A program made the position numbers and the translations under genes. Positions 23,524 to 34,697 of a DNA stretch of 64,000 nt are shown here, one piece after another. The stretch spans positions 1-64,000 of the forward strand of contig JAUCBJ010006865.1 in the NCBI GenBank assembly GCA_032718475.1. The letters run 5' to 3'. How positions within the stretch are numbered: position 1 is the stretch's first letter; each line of letters starts with the position of its first letter. The notes beneath the pieces are model-generated. The model saw only the letters and a program-made list of their open reading frames with translations, was not told where the DNA came from and did not search any database. The stretch comes from Nemertoderma westbladi. Its lineage: Eukaryota > Xenacoelomorpha > Nemertodermatida > Nemertodermatidae.

Positions 23524-26500
23524 GAGTAGCGCCCACCCCTACCTTCGGGTAGCAGATAGGAGTAGCGTCAACCCCAACCCTCGGGTAGCAGATAGGAGTA
23601 GCGTCAACCCCAACCCTCGGGTAGCAGATAGGAGTAGCGCCCACCCCAACCCTTGGGTAGCAGATAGGAGTATCGCCCACCCCTACCTTCAGGTAGCAGA
23701 TAGGAGTATCGCCCACCCCTACCTTCGGGTAGCAGATAGGAGTAGCGTCAACCCCTATGTACCTTCGGGTAGCAGATAGGAGTAGCGTCAACCCCAACCC
23801 TCGGGTAGCAGATAGGAGTAGCGTCAACCCCAACCCTCGGGTAGCAGATAGGAGTAGCGCCCACCCCAACCCTTGGGTAGCAGATAGGAGTATCGCCCAC
23901 CCCTACCTTCAGGTAGCAGATAGGAGTATCGCCCACCCCTACCTTCGGGTAGCAGATAGGAGTAGCGTCAACCCCTATGTACCTTCGGGTAGCAGATAGG
24001 AGTAGCGTCAACCCCTATGTACCTTCGGTTAGCAGATAGGAGTAGCGTCAACCCCAACCCTCGGGTAGCAGATAGGAGTAGCGTCAACCCCAACCCTCGG
24101 GTAGCAGATAGGAGTAGCGCCCACCCCAACCCTTGGGTAGCAGATAGGAGTATCGCCCACCCCTACCTTCAGGTAGCAGATAGGAGTATCGCCCACCCCT
24201 ACCTTCGGGTAGCAGATAGGAGTAGCGTCAACCCCTATGTACCTTCGGGTAGCAGATAGGAGTAGCGTCAACCCCAACCCTCGGGTAGCAGATAGGAGTA
24301 GCGTCAACCCCAACCCTCGGGTAGCAGATAGGAGTAGCGCCCACCCAAACCCTTGGGTAGCAGATAGGAGTATCGCCCACCCCTACCTTCAGGTAGCAGA
24401 TAGGAGTATCGCCCACCCCTACCTTCGGGTAGCAGATAGGAGTAGCGTCAACCCCTATGTACCTTCGGGTAGCAGATAGGAGTAGCGTCAACCCCTATGT
24501 ACCTTCGGGTAGCAGATAGAAGTAGCGTCAACCCCTACCTTCGGGTAGCAGATAGGAGTAGCGCCCACCCCTACCTTCGCGTAGCAGATAGGATTTGCGC
24601 CCATCCCTACCTTCAGGTAGCAGATAGGAGTAGCGTCAACCCCTACCTTCGGGTAGCAGATAGGAGTAGCGTCAACCCCTACCTTCGGGTAGCAGATAGG
24701 AGTAGCGCCCACCCCTACCTTCGCGTAGCAGATAGGATTTGCGCCCATCCCTACCTTCAGGTAGCAGATAGGAGTAGCGTCAACCCCTACCTTCGGGTAG
24801 CAGATAGGAGTAGCGCCCACCCCTACCTTCGCGTAGCAGATAGGATTTGCGCCCATCCCTACCTTCAGGTAGCAGATAGGAGTAGCGTCAACCCCTACCT
24901 TCGGGTAGCAGATAGGAGTAGCGTCAACCCCTACCATCGGGTAGCAGATAGGAGTATCGCCCACCCCTACCTTCAGGTAGCAGATAGGAGTATCGCCCAC
25001 CCCTACCTTCAGGTAGCAGATAGGAGTAGCGTCAACCCCTACCTTCGGGTAGCAGATAGGAGTAGCGTCAACCCCTATGTACCTTCGGGTAGCAGATAGG
25101 AGTAGCGTCAACCCCTATGTACCTTCGGGTAGCAGATAGGAGTAGCGTCAACCCCTACCTTCGGGTAGCAGATAGGAGTAGCGCCCACCCCTACCTTCGC
25201 GTAGCAGATAGGATTTGCGCCCATCCCTACCTTCATGTAGCAGATAGGAGTAGCGTCAACCCCTACCTTCGGGTAGCAGATAGGAGTAGCGTCAACCCCT
25301 ACCTTCGGGTAGCAGATAGGAGTAGCGCTCACCCCTACCTTCGGGTAGCAGATAGGAGTAGCGTCAACCCCTACCTTCGGGTAGCAGATAGGAGTAGCGT
25401 CAACCCCTACCTTCGGGTAGCAGATAGGAGTAGCGTCAACCCCTACCTTCGGGTAGCAGATAGGATTTGTGCCCACCCCTACCTTCAGGTAGCAGATAGG
25501 AGTAGCGTCAACCCCTACCTTCGGGTAGCAGATAGGAGTAGCGCTCACCCCTACCTTCGGGTAGCAGATAGGAGTAGCGTCAACCCCTACCTTCGGGTAG
25601 CAGATAGGAGTAGCGTCAACCCCTACCTTCGGGTAGCAGATAGGAGTAGCACCCACCCCTACGTTCAGGTAGCAGATAGGAGTAGCGTCAACCCCTACCT
25701 TCGGGTAGCAGATAGGAGTACCGTCAACCCCTACCTTCGGGTAGCAGATAGGATTTGCGCCCACCCCTACCTTCAGGTAACAGATAGGAGTAGCGTCAAC
25801 CCCTACCTTCGGGTAGCAGATAGGAGTAGCGTCAACCTCTACCTTTGGGTAGCAGATAGGAGTAGCGCTCACCCCTACCTTCGGGTAGCAGATAGGAGTA
25901 GCATCAACCCCTACCTTCGGGTAGCAGATAGGAGTAGCGCCCAACCCCTACCTTCGGGTAGCAGATAGGAGTAGCGTCAACCCCTACCATCGGGTAGCAG
26001 ATAGGAGTAGCGTCAACCCCTACCTTCGGGTAGCAGATAGGAGTAGCGCCCACCCCTACCTTCGGGTAGCAGATAGGAGTAGCGCTCACCCCTACCTTCG
26101 GGTAGCGGATAGGAGTGGCACCCACCCCTACCTTCAGGTAGCAGATAGGAGTAGCGTCAACCCCTACCTTCGGGTAGCAGATAGGAGTACAGTCAACCCC
26201 TACCTTCGGGTAGCAGATAGGATTTGCGCCCACCCCTACCTTCAGGTAACAGATAGGAGTAGCGTCAACCCCTACCCTCGGGTAGCAGATAGGAGTATCG
26301 CCCACCCCTACCTTCAGGTAGCAGATAGGAGTATCGCCCACCCCTACCTTCAGGTAGCAGATAGGAGTAGCGTCAACCCCTACCTTCGGGTAGCAGATAG
26401 GAGTAGCGTCAACCTCTACCTTCGGGTAGCAGATAGGAGTAGCGCTCACCCCTACCTTCGGGTAGCAGATAGGAGTAGCATCAACCCCTACCTTCGGGTA

Positions 26501-26634
26501 GTAGATAGGAGTAGCGCCCAACCCCTACCTTCGAGTAGCAGATAGGAGTAGCGCTCACCCCTACCTTCGGGTAGCACATAGGAGTAGCGCCCACCCCTAC
26601 CTTCAGGTAGCAGATAGGAGTAGCGTGAACCCCT
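23524..26634. repeat. 36-bp minisatellite, about 86 copies, hairpin-bearing units
   Basis: Units of 36 bp combining GGAGTAGCGTCAACCCCTAC with CTTCGGGTAGCAGATA. Each unit contains CTACC-TTCG-GGTAG, a 5-bp stem closed by C-G on a TTCG loop (variant loops TTCA, TTCC-like). A 4-bp insertion (CCCTATGTACC) marks some units at 23751, 23971, 24011, 24231, 24451, 24491, 25071 and 25111, showing an early block repeated with a 480-bp shift. Because 36 is twelve codons, frames stay open on both strands (up to 283 codons); no real protein is implied. Confidence 0.96.
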
Positions 26635-26659
26635 TGCTTACTTTACTTTTAGTAATTGT

Positions 26660-26895
26660 TTGTCGGTGACACCTGAGGCCGAGGTCTCAAAGCTCCTGAG
26701 CTCTCGAGCAAACGAAGAGCCATCGATGCCCAAAGACTCGGGCGCTCGGGTGCCCAGGGCTCGAGTGCCCGATCCCCAAGTGCCCGATCCCGAGTCTCGG
26801 CGGACCCTCTCCAAACCATCGGGAACCCGAGATCCCGATCGAAAATCGAGGTCGCGAGCATGTTCGAGAGCTTCGGGACCGCCGCTCCAGATGTA
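26660..26895. repeat. GC-rich segment with imperfect inverted ends
   Basis: A GC-rich island in AT-rich DNA with repeated GTGCCC and CCCGAT wording. GGTCTCAAAGCTC (about 26682-26694) is mirrored by GAGCTTCGGGACC (about 26868-26880). It may be a small inverted-repeat element. Open frames exist on both strands with Arg/Pro/Ser-rich composition and no domain, so I do not call a gene. Confidence 0.35.
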
Positions 26896-27129
26896 TAACT
26901 TTAATTGTAATTGCATCCAACTTTTTAGTTTGTGGTACTTCTATAAACACATTGTTATTTTTTCATATAATAAAAATAATAATAACAATTATCATATATT
27001 TTATACTGTTTCAATTGTATTTTGACATATATAGAATAGATAGTGAATTATAGTTTAAATTTTAATTCTAGTAAAAGCCACGAAATATTTAAGGATTTAG
27101 GTCATTATTCGAAACTTTTGGAGACAAAA

Positions 27130-27344
27130 ATGGGCAATGAAAGCAATTTAAATGAACTGCCAATAATTCCTGATTTCAATGGATTACCTGAAAAATACCC
27201 AAATGGAACTTCAGACAAAGAAATAATGAATGATTTCTTCATCAAAATATTCATTTTTCTACTAATATCAGCATCAATTGGAGTTGTTGGAAATGGTGTT
27301 GTAGTGACAACATTTCTCAAAAAGAAACTTAAGAAAACTCCAAG
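27130..27344 (+). CDS. class A GPCR, first coding exon (N-terminus and TM1)
   Basis: The ATG at 27130 opens 71 codons plus two bases up to a strong splice donor (CAAG|GTAAGT, GT at 27345). The predicted extracellular N-terminus is about 35 residues with two N-glycosylation sequons (NES, NGT). It is followed by one hydrophobic segment, FIKIFIFLLISASIGVVGNG, continuing VVVTTFL; the GN pair fits the conserved Asn of TM1 (position 1.50) in rhodopsin-family receptors. The basic KKKLKKTPR end fits the first intracellular loop. The intron is phase 2 and interrupts the loop before TM2. No exon with TM2-TM7 is seen downstream in this window, so either the next exon lies beyond the 33-kb transposon nest or this is an orphaned exon. 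Ligand class cannot be judged. Confidence 0.6.
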
Positions 27345-29273
27345 GTAAGTGTTCAATATAATAATAATGGTACTGTAAATGTACCAGTATGTATCCGGCA
27401 TTCTTTGATCGGATCTAAAGATTTAATTCACATTATGTAATATTTGAGAATATGAAGATGCCCCGCATGCAAAAATACTGATCCAGATCACCCATTTGTT
27501 AAGCATACACCCATAGAGTGCTAGCAAGATCAACACTTAAATGCAATTGCAAGTTAGATAGCAGATGAGGATGAGGTCTGATATTAAACTCCTTATCCTG
27601 TTATCCGAAACCAGGTAGCAGTAATTTTCAACATTGGCTTCAATATTGACGATCTGTACCTGCTCGACAATTTGAATGGGCATGATGACGCGATGTTTTC
27701 GGAGCTACAGCCTCAGAAATCGTAGGATAAGTATCTGAAAGCGTGGGCACCATTAATAGAGTATTATCGTGGTAAACAATGATAACGCTGGTGATATTTT
27801 TTCAAATAAAACAATATATTTGATATAAAAACGTAACGGAAAACACTATTTTCCACTCATTTTCTTTAGCAAAATTTAGTTATTCTGCGCTCGTGTGTTG
27901 AGTTTTCCACTCGTTGGCATTTTAACACTCTCTTCGCTCGTGCTAAAAACCTACCAACTCGTGTAAAACTCTACCACTCGGACAGTATATGACTTATATT
28001 TCGCTAAATTGAAAATGATGAAAAAAAAAGCGGTGTGTTCCGCTTTCTTTTTTATTTATCGAATAATAGTCCTATTTCTAATGTTCAATTGTCAGTCAAT
28101 TGTAAATTGATCAATTTCCTATCCTTCTTTGCAGATAGCTGATCCGTCTTAGTGTGCTGTCAGAAAGAAAAAACGTAAAAAATAGATAGATAGATAGATA
28201 GATACAGCAGCGGACTAAACAACTTAAAACTCATAAACACAATTATTACTTATTTTCATCAATGCATAGAATATATATATTAACAAAGATGAACCATTTT
28301 GTTCTTACAGGAATTTTTATATTCAGTTAATAGATGACGGATACCTATTAAAATATCCGATTAAGACTAATTACATGACATGACCAAAAAAATAAAAACC
28401 GTTATTTTGGGGACTGGAACCACCTTATTTGTATTAAATTGAGTGTAACAGCCTATCTTGAAGATAAGACGTCGCTTTCACTTGGAACTCGAACTGTTTT
28501 AATTTTTTTTTGTTTTAAATTTTATGTCATTTGAACAGCTTAGGTATATCACAAATATGTCTGACAAATGAGACTATATCATTGGAGAGATAAGTATTAG
28601 GAGAGTGTAAGACTCAAGTGATAAAAAAACATTACTTTAAACTAGCAATGAGTGTCTGTCATTCTGTAACATTCCATCATAAGCACTCCGTCAATATTAT
28701 GCAGTTTGGTGAAATGGGCCATCCATCCTGCCACCATGCAATCTGCTGGAGAATCACCTTTGACCTTAACACCTCTTTCTTTCATGATTATATGCCAGGC
28801 TTGAGCCTATTTTATATTATTAATTTTGCATATTTTCTGGCATCCTAGCTTTTTGCGTGTTTGTACATCGGGGTGGGATTTACTTTATATGGGTATCAAT
28901 AAGTTTCTCCATTTGGTACATAACGAATTGATCTGCCGGGATTAAATTTGGACTCAACTGGGATTATATTTATCCTTCGGAGGTTTAAGGTGGACTGTTA
29001 ATGTTGAGGTAGGCACGATTGGTAGCCTTTTATCTTTTGGATGTAGAGACACGAGATAGTATGAATGATATATTATGAAATATGGTTCCCATGTGAACTC
29101 CTGTATCGCGATGTTGTAGACATAGACAGTGACATATCTTTGCGATTCCAAATTGTCAAAAAAAAAGCAGTGAGTAAAATTGAGCAGTGTAAAAAATAGA
29201 TACAACGTGTCAAAAGATGTCAAAAAATAATTAGGTTAAGGATTGGGTTTCAATGTCGGTGTTTTCTAACAAA
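27345..29273. other. putative intron or intergenic sequence
   Basis: AT-rich. Contains a GATA microsatellite at about 28183-28203 and a small hairpin near 28020-28050 (AAAGCGG / CCGCTTT). No exon with transmembrane segments was recognised here. Confidence 0.45.
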
Positions 29274-29278
29274 AACAA

Positions 29279-30440
29279 TGTAAAAGCTTTTGCGTAATTA
29301 GCCGGTTATTTTCCCCGTAAAGTACTCTGTAGTTGGTTTACTGGGCATAAAAAGGCCGTGTCCTTACTGTACTGATGTTTTAGAGGACATAAAAGCCATT
29401 TCTTCTGTATTTGTACTTTAGAGGACATAATCCGCAATTTCGGGACGCAATAAGCTCGATACTCTTGAAAACAGTGTCGCTACCATGATGACGGCTAACA
29501 GCTGATATTGCCACGTCGACATTTCTTTGTTTCTTTGTTCTCTCGTTGTTCGGTCGACCAATCAGAGCGTTTTTTGTCTCTGTGTTGGAGGTGGATACAG
29601 AAACTCAGGAATTCAGTGTTATGTTTTTGCCCAGAGCCTAAGAACACCGGCTTTTGGCACCTCCGTGTTTCAGTCTTTAGTCTTACATTAGTAGGCTTAA
29701 TTATAGAACGTATATCTGTTATCAATGCAATTCATATCTCAATGCTTACTAAACATATCATGCATATCTTACTTAACATTACTGCTTTTGCTGTCGGTTA
29801 TTCATTATATTTGTTGATGGAAGATTATATTTGGAATACTGATTAATAGTCAGACACCCAACCTTCTTGATATACTAAAGGTTAGAGAGACCGGTTACAG
29901 ATAAACGATTGCGACTTATGTTAAGTGGTGTGAAGTGAATCTAATGCTATTTTATAGGCCCTACATGTATTGTCTGTTATTCTCTTTGTATGTGACTAAA
30001 ATTAGTGAAGGTCGGCAGATTGGTGTGCAGCATTGTGCAGCATTGTGTATGATTGTGACTGATAACAAAGAATCTCCTAAAGAATGCGCCATATACGTGA
30101 ATCTATAGCCATCTCATTGCGTCTAGTTTAAGTCATAACTCTGTTTACATATTTAGAGCGCCACGTCCTAAAGGAACTGTTAATATTTCCCGAAAGTGAA
30201 TAATATTAGTCAGAGATTATATATTACGATCAGTCGAATAATACAGTAGGCTTACACCATCAATCATTAAGCTCCGAACTCAGTCTCCCGGGTATATCCA
30301 ACGGGTGAATGATTGCGCATAGACTGGCTTCGGCTAATGTAGTGTATCAAATATTCGTCATAGGCTAAAGACTATCTATCATCCAAAAGACATTCTAATT
30401 TTGGCAGGTTAAACTGTCAAAGGTCTTAAAAGCGCAAACA
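29279..30440 (+). repeat. 5' LTR of element B
   Basis: 1162 bp, TG...CA ends. Compared with the 3' copy I see only a handful of differences (for example ATGATGACGG versus ATGACGACGG, AAAGAATCTCC versus AAAGCATCTCC). A 112-codon frame inside (29508-29846) occurs in both LTRs but has no recognisable domain. Confidence 0.9.
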
Positions 30441-30546
30441 ATAACAGATATTGCTTCTGGATTGCGGTGTAAGCAATCAAGTCTAAAGTACCGGTACCGG
30501 TTGAACGGTAACCAGTACTGCTGTAGGCCTGTAGGCCCAACTGCCC
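30441..30546 (+). other. element B, start of internal region up to the A insertion
   Basis: These 106 bp follow the LTR and correspond to the reverse complement of 45390-45543 in element A. They contain CCGGTACCGG-type repeats and end at the target TGCCC. The continuation of B resumes at 46741. No TGG-type primer-binding site abuts the LTR (first bases ATAACAGATATTGC). Confidence 0.85.
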
Positions 30547-31744
30547 TGTTCGCGCTTTCAGACCTTTGGCAGTTTAACCCGCCAAATTAGGATGTCTTCT
30601 AGATAATAAATCACCTTTAGTCTATGACAAGTATTTAATTCACTACACTAGTCGAAACCAATCTGTGCGCGATCATTCACCCGCTGGATATACCCGGGAG
30701 ATTGGGTTCGACGGCTTAATTTTATTGCTATGTAAGCCTAATGTATTATTCGACTGACGGTATTATATAATCTCTGACAATATTATTCACCTTCGGGGAA
30801 TATTAACAGTTCCTTTAGGACGTGGCGCTCTATCTATACAAACAGAGTTATGACTTAAACTACTCACAACGATATGGCTTAGTTATAATTCACATATATG
30901 GCGCATTCTTTAGGAAATGCTTCGTTATCAGTCTCACTCATACACAATGCTGCACAATACTGCACACTAATCTGCCGATCTTCACTGATTTTAGTCACAT
31001 ATAAAAGGAACACGGACCGAATCATGTAGGGTCTATCAAATAACATTAGATTCACTTCAAACCACTTTAACATAAGTCACAATTGTTATATGTAACCCTT
31101 CTCTCTTACCTTCGGTATATCAAGAATATTGGGTTTCGGGGTTATTTATCGTTATTCCAAATATAATAATTCATCAACCATATTATGAAGAACTGACAGT
31201 AAATAGCAGTATAACAATATATAGTATGCACAGGTTGTTTGATTAGGTATGGTATGTTATGTTGTGATAAATGCAGTGATCAGACATACGGATAACGGAT
31301 ATATGTCCTTATAATTAAGCCTACTAGTGTAGGACTAAAAACTGAAAACACGGAGGTGCCAAAAGCCGGTTCTTAGGCTCTGGGCAAAACATAACACTGA
31401 ACTACTGAGTTTCTGTATACACCTCCAACACAGAGACAACAAACGCTCTGATTGGTCAACCTGAACAACGAGAGAACAAAGAAACAAAGAAACGTCGACG
31501 TGGCAATATCAGCTGCTAGCCGTCGTCATGGTAGCGACACTGTTTTCAAGAGTATCAAGCTTTTACGTCACGGAATTACGGATTATGTCCTCTAAAGTAC
31601 AAATACAGAAGAAATAGCTTTTATGTCCGCTAAAACACCAGTACAGCAAGGACACGGCCTTTTTATGCCTGGTAAACCAACTACAGAGTATTTTACGGGA
31701 AAAATAAGGAAAAATAACCGGACAATTCAGCAAAAGCTTTTACA
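30547..31744 (-). repeat. 3' LTR of element A
   Basis: 1198 bp. On the minus strand it is preceded by a short polypurine tract GGGAGCGG (complement of 31745-31752). Confidence 0.9.
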
Positions 31745-33240
31745 CCGCTCCCAGAAAATGGGATTTTCAGTCTATAAAATATAAAAATCACAGTTTCTAA
31801 AACATAAAGATACTCTAAACAGTTAGTTTCTTTGCGCGGACGGCGTTTACGCAGTTTCTTGAGGCTAGCAAGAGTCCTTTTCTCTTTGGGGGAGCCACTT
31901 TACTAGGAGGGCTATAAATCCTGGGTGAAGGGTGCAATATGATTGCATCAGAAGGTGTAGGATTATGGTCGGGGTATCCGCCGTTTCGATATGCTTCTCC
32001 TCAAGCTGATTTTCCTCCGCTCGTAGCTGGATACGTTCATCCAAAAACTCTCGCAGAGAATGGGGTTGTCTAAGTGCGATATCTTCTTAGAGATTCTGGA
32101 TTTCACAATCGAACTGAGATAAAGACAATTCGTTTATCGCTTGGACTTGCTGTTATAACTTACGTTTATCTGAACAAACATAGGTTTCCTTTCTGATCTT
32201 TGTAGAATAGCGTTTAACTCGTTTGGTACAACGTTCTCCGCCACTCTGGTGACAGGTTATATCGTGTCAAGCCGGGACGATGGTAAGGGTTAAACGGCGA
32301 TATTAAATGTCCGCGTCACAATCCGGCTAGGTAAGATGGGCGGCTAGCTAGAAATCACTGTCGGAGTGTTACCGATTAATTGTTAGGGTAGCACTAGATC
32401 TTTGAACAGTGAATACAGTCCGCGAGGATCCGCGACACCACCAGGATCGCAGGTCTGAGGTCCAACTAAGGAATGAGGAGGTTTGACCGAGTATTCCGGG
32501 ACTCTGATCGTAGGTTTACTCCAGGATCGTTCGAGCCGAGTGAGCATAGGTGATACGTCAAACAAGTTTCGCTCGAAACTCCAGTAAATATAACGAGCAC
32601 AACTGTGTTTAACACAACGTTTCCGTGGATGTTTATGTCTTTCCGTTTATTAGTTGGGTCTAGGGCATTTATCATAATAATACCAAAGACGCACGTCTGG
32701 TAGGGGAAACGCGGGTGATATTTATTTGTTGTTACAATGCTTCTATCAAGAATTCCAAATATACGTTGGAGTTACCGCATTTATTTGTTTCTTTAGTGTC
32801 TTTTCTTTCGAGTCGATTTCGAATAGAATTTTCGCATTCGAATTTCAGTTTATGGTTCCGACTCCGCTGGGCAGGATATATAGTCGACATAGTCCGTATT
32901 ATGTAAATCGATAGGATGACCAGTAGTTAAGAAGACCATATACGTACCATTACGCTGCGTATATCGAGCAGCGAATTTTCTATAGTCCAACTCGCGCGAG
33001 CTGCTCTTGGGACATTGGCGGTTCGATATAACGACCATCGTCCTCCGCAGCAGTTGGACTAACGTCGCCGCGTATTAAGCTATCAACAAACGCTTGTAAA
33101 AATAGAGTATATCGCTCCCCGATACTAAGACCATCTTCTATCAACTCCGTCATATCTGCTATATATGAGTTTATCCGTATTATAATGAGTTTATATTTAG
33201 GCGAGCGGGCGTCGCTGCCTACCCCAATCAACCCCCGGAC
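31745..33240 (-). pseudogene. element A, unidentified 3' coding remnant
   Basis: Between the truncated pol and the 3' LTR, the minus strand carries fragments of protein-like sequence in shifting frames that are matched in B at 59283-60852. Fragments include IADMTELIEDGLSIGERYTL followed by LQAFVDSLIRGD (32980-33231), RNGTYMVFLTTGHPIDLHNT (32850-33038), FERNLFDVSPMLTRLE-type wording (frames at 32383-32675), a Glu-rich helical stretch, and a Lys/Arg-rich end close to the LTR. Frames are broken by indels and stops that differ between A and B. I do not recognise the family; possible roles (accessory Gag, envelope-like or captured gene) are open. No transmembrane segment was seen. Confidence 0.5.
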
Positions 33241-33989
33241 AGTACGAGATCCTCAGCGCCGATGTGTCGTCGCCGCTGTACTTTCGCCAACGACGTAGCC
33301 GCATAACGACAACGACAACCGGCACAAGTCACTCAACTGTCCGTCCCAAAGGCTTAGATGTACTTCAGGTTTTCCTTGGAGAGTTAGGTTACTTTTACGA
33401 TTGCGACTAGCTACTGTAAACACACTTTAGCAGTAACATTCACCTATAAACTCACAAATACCACACAACTGGTCACAACTACGCACATTCGGGCCATTTG
33501 TCCGTTAGTCAATGCCTTCCAGAATGTCACTGTATTATTATGTATCCTTGGATACTAGTAGTGCGCTATTTATTCCCTATGCTATTCAATGGGACAAGCT
33601 TTCTATTGTTCTTTTAACTCAATTCTAATTCTAGCGTGGTTGTTGCTATGGTGACATTATGCAAAGCTAGCGGTAGAATTAGGGTAATTCCAATGCATAC
33701 AGATCTGGGATGTTATTTAATAGTATTCTTTAATAGTCAATGTTCTGTTTTATACATAACTTTATGAATTTTATCGGCTATTGACTATGTTTGGGAGACT
33801 TTCACACACTCATACGCATGATAAGATAAATCTCCGCTCCCTTGATCTATTAATTAATGGAATTTTGGGAACTTTATAAATTGCGTAAAAATGGCAATTT
33901 ATTAAATTCATTAAAAGGCATGAATTTAAATTGATTCCCTGAAATTTTATTATTTGATAATTAAATGGACATATTTTGATTCCAGAACA
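33241..33989 (-). other. element A, 3' non-coding stretch
   Basis: No gene. It is homologous, inverted, to 54120-54880 in element B. It ends at the LINE target duplication. Confidence 0.7.
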
Positions 33990-34041
33990 TGTCTGGGGAC
34001 TACTACTACTATGATCGGCATGCTGCATTGCAGCTGCATTT

Positions 34042-34659
34042 TTAAGAATGCTGTGCCGGCTTGTCAACAAAATTGCACCGCCACAACTCCCTATCACCCA
34101 TGACATTTGCTAGATCATCCGCATCTTTAAGGCCAGTGTCCTTTAAGATGCGTCTCAAGAAAGTCATAGGCTGTCCACCATGCTTATTCACTCCATGAGG
34201 CTGCCAAAGTACAAGATTATGCACTGGCTGGTCCTCACGGCGAAAGCAATGTCCTGCAAAGCGGAGGCGATTTTGTTCTAGTGTCAAGCTTGGGGGAACC
34301 AATGAGACACCTCCAATGTTATATAGTGTCTGGTTGGAGATGTGTGCATTGTACTTGACACAATGTACCCGGCGTAGCATTCTTGTGAATGTGCCATCCA
34401 GAGATTTGGTGTCCTCAGCAGTTAGAGCCCAGCATGGACTCCCATAGAGGAGTACTGGAACTACTGCTGCTCTAAATAATCGGACCTTAAGTTTCCGATT
34501 AATTCTAGGTGACTTCCAAATCCTGGAAAGCCTATTCAAGGCTGCCCATGCCTTTCCCTTACGTATTCGAAGGTCCTCACCTGACTTCCGGATCCATGAT
34601 CCCAGGTAACAGAAGTCGTCCACATGCTCAAGCATACCATCCTTTGAGCTTATGCTCAT
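34042..34659 (-). pseudogene. LINE protein C-terminal part, out of frame (205 aa)
   Basis: Continuation of the LINE protein after the frameshift. Recognisable segments are DDFCYLGSWIRKSGEDLR, then LFRAAVVPVLLYGSPCWALT (the YG-S-WT box that follows the RT domain in non-LTR elements), LRFAGHCFRRED and a conserved end with LWQPHGVNKHGGQPM. No zinc knuckle or RNase H domain. The stop lies 42 bp from the 3' tail, so the 3' untranslated region is very short. Confidence 0.88.
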
Positions 34660-34697
34660 CCGGTCAGAGACTTGCTGAGGACTTTCAAAGTTAACTG

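Noticed and set aside
24488-25968. Frames of 200-283 codons on both strands in the 36-bp array
   Set aside because: Period of twelve codons keeps both strands open; 4-bp insertions break them at regular places, which a real protein would not tolerate.
26660-27025. A 121-codon Arg/Pro/Ser-rich protein
   Set aside because: Open frames exist on both strands of a GC-rich repeat-like island and run on into AT-rich non-coding sequence; no domain.
29508-29846. A 112-codon frame present in both LTRs of B as an LTR-encoded gene
   Set aside because: Its duplication follows from the LTR duplication, it lacks recognisable features, and the A LTRs do not keep an equivalent frame.
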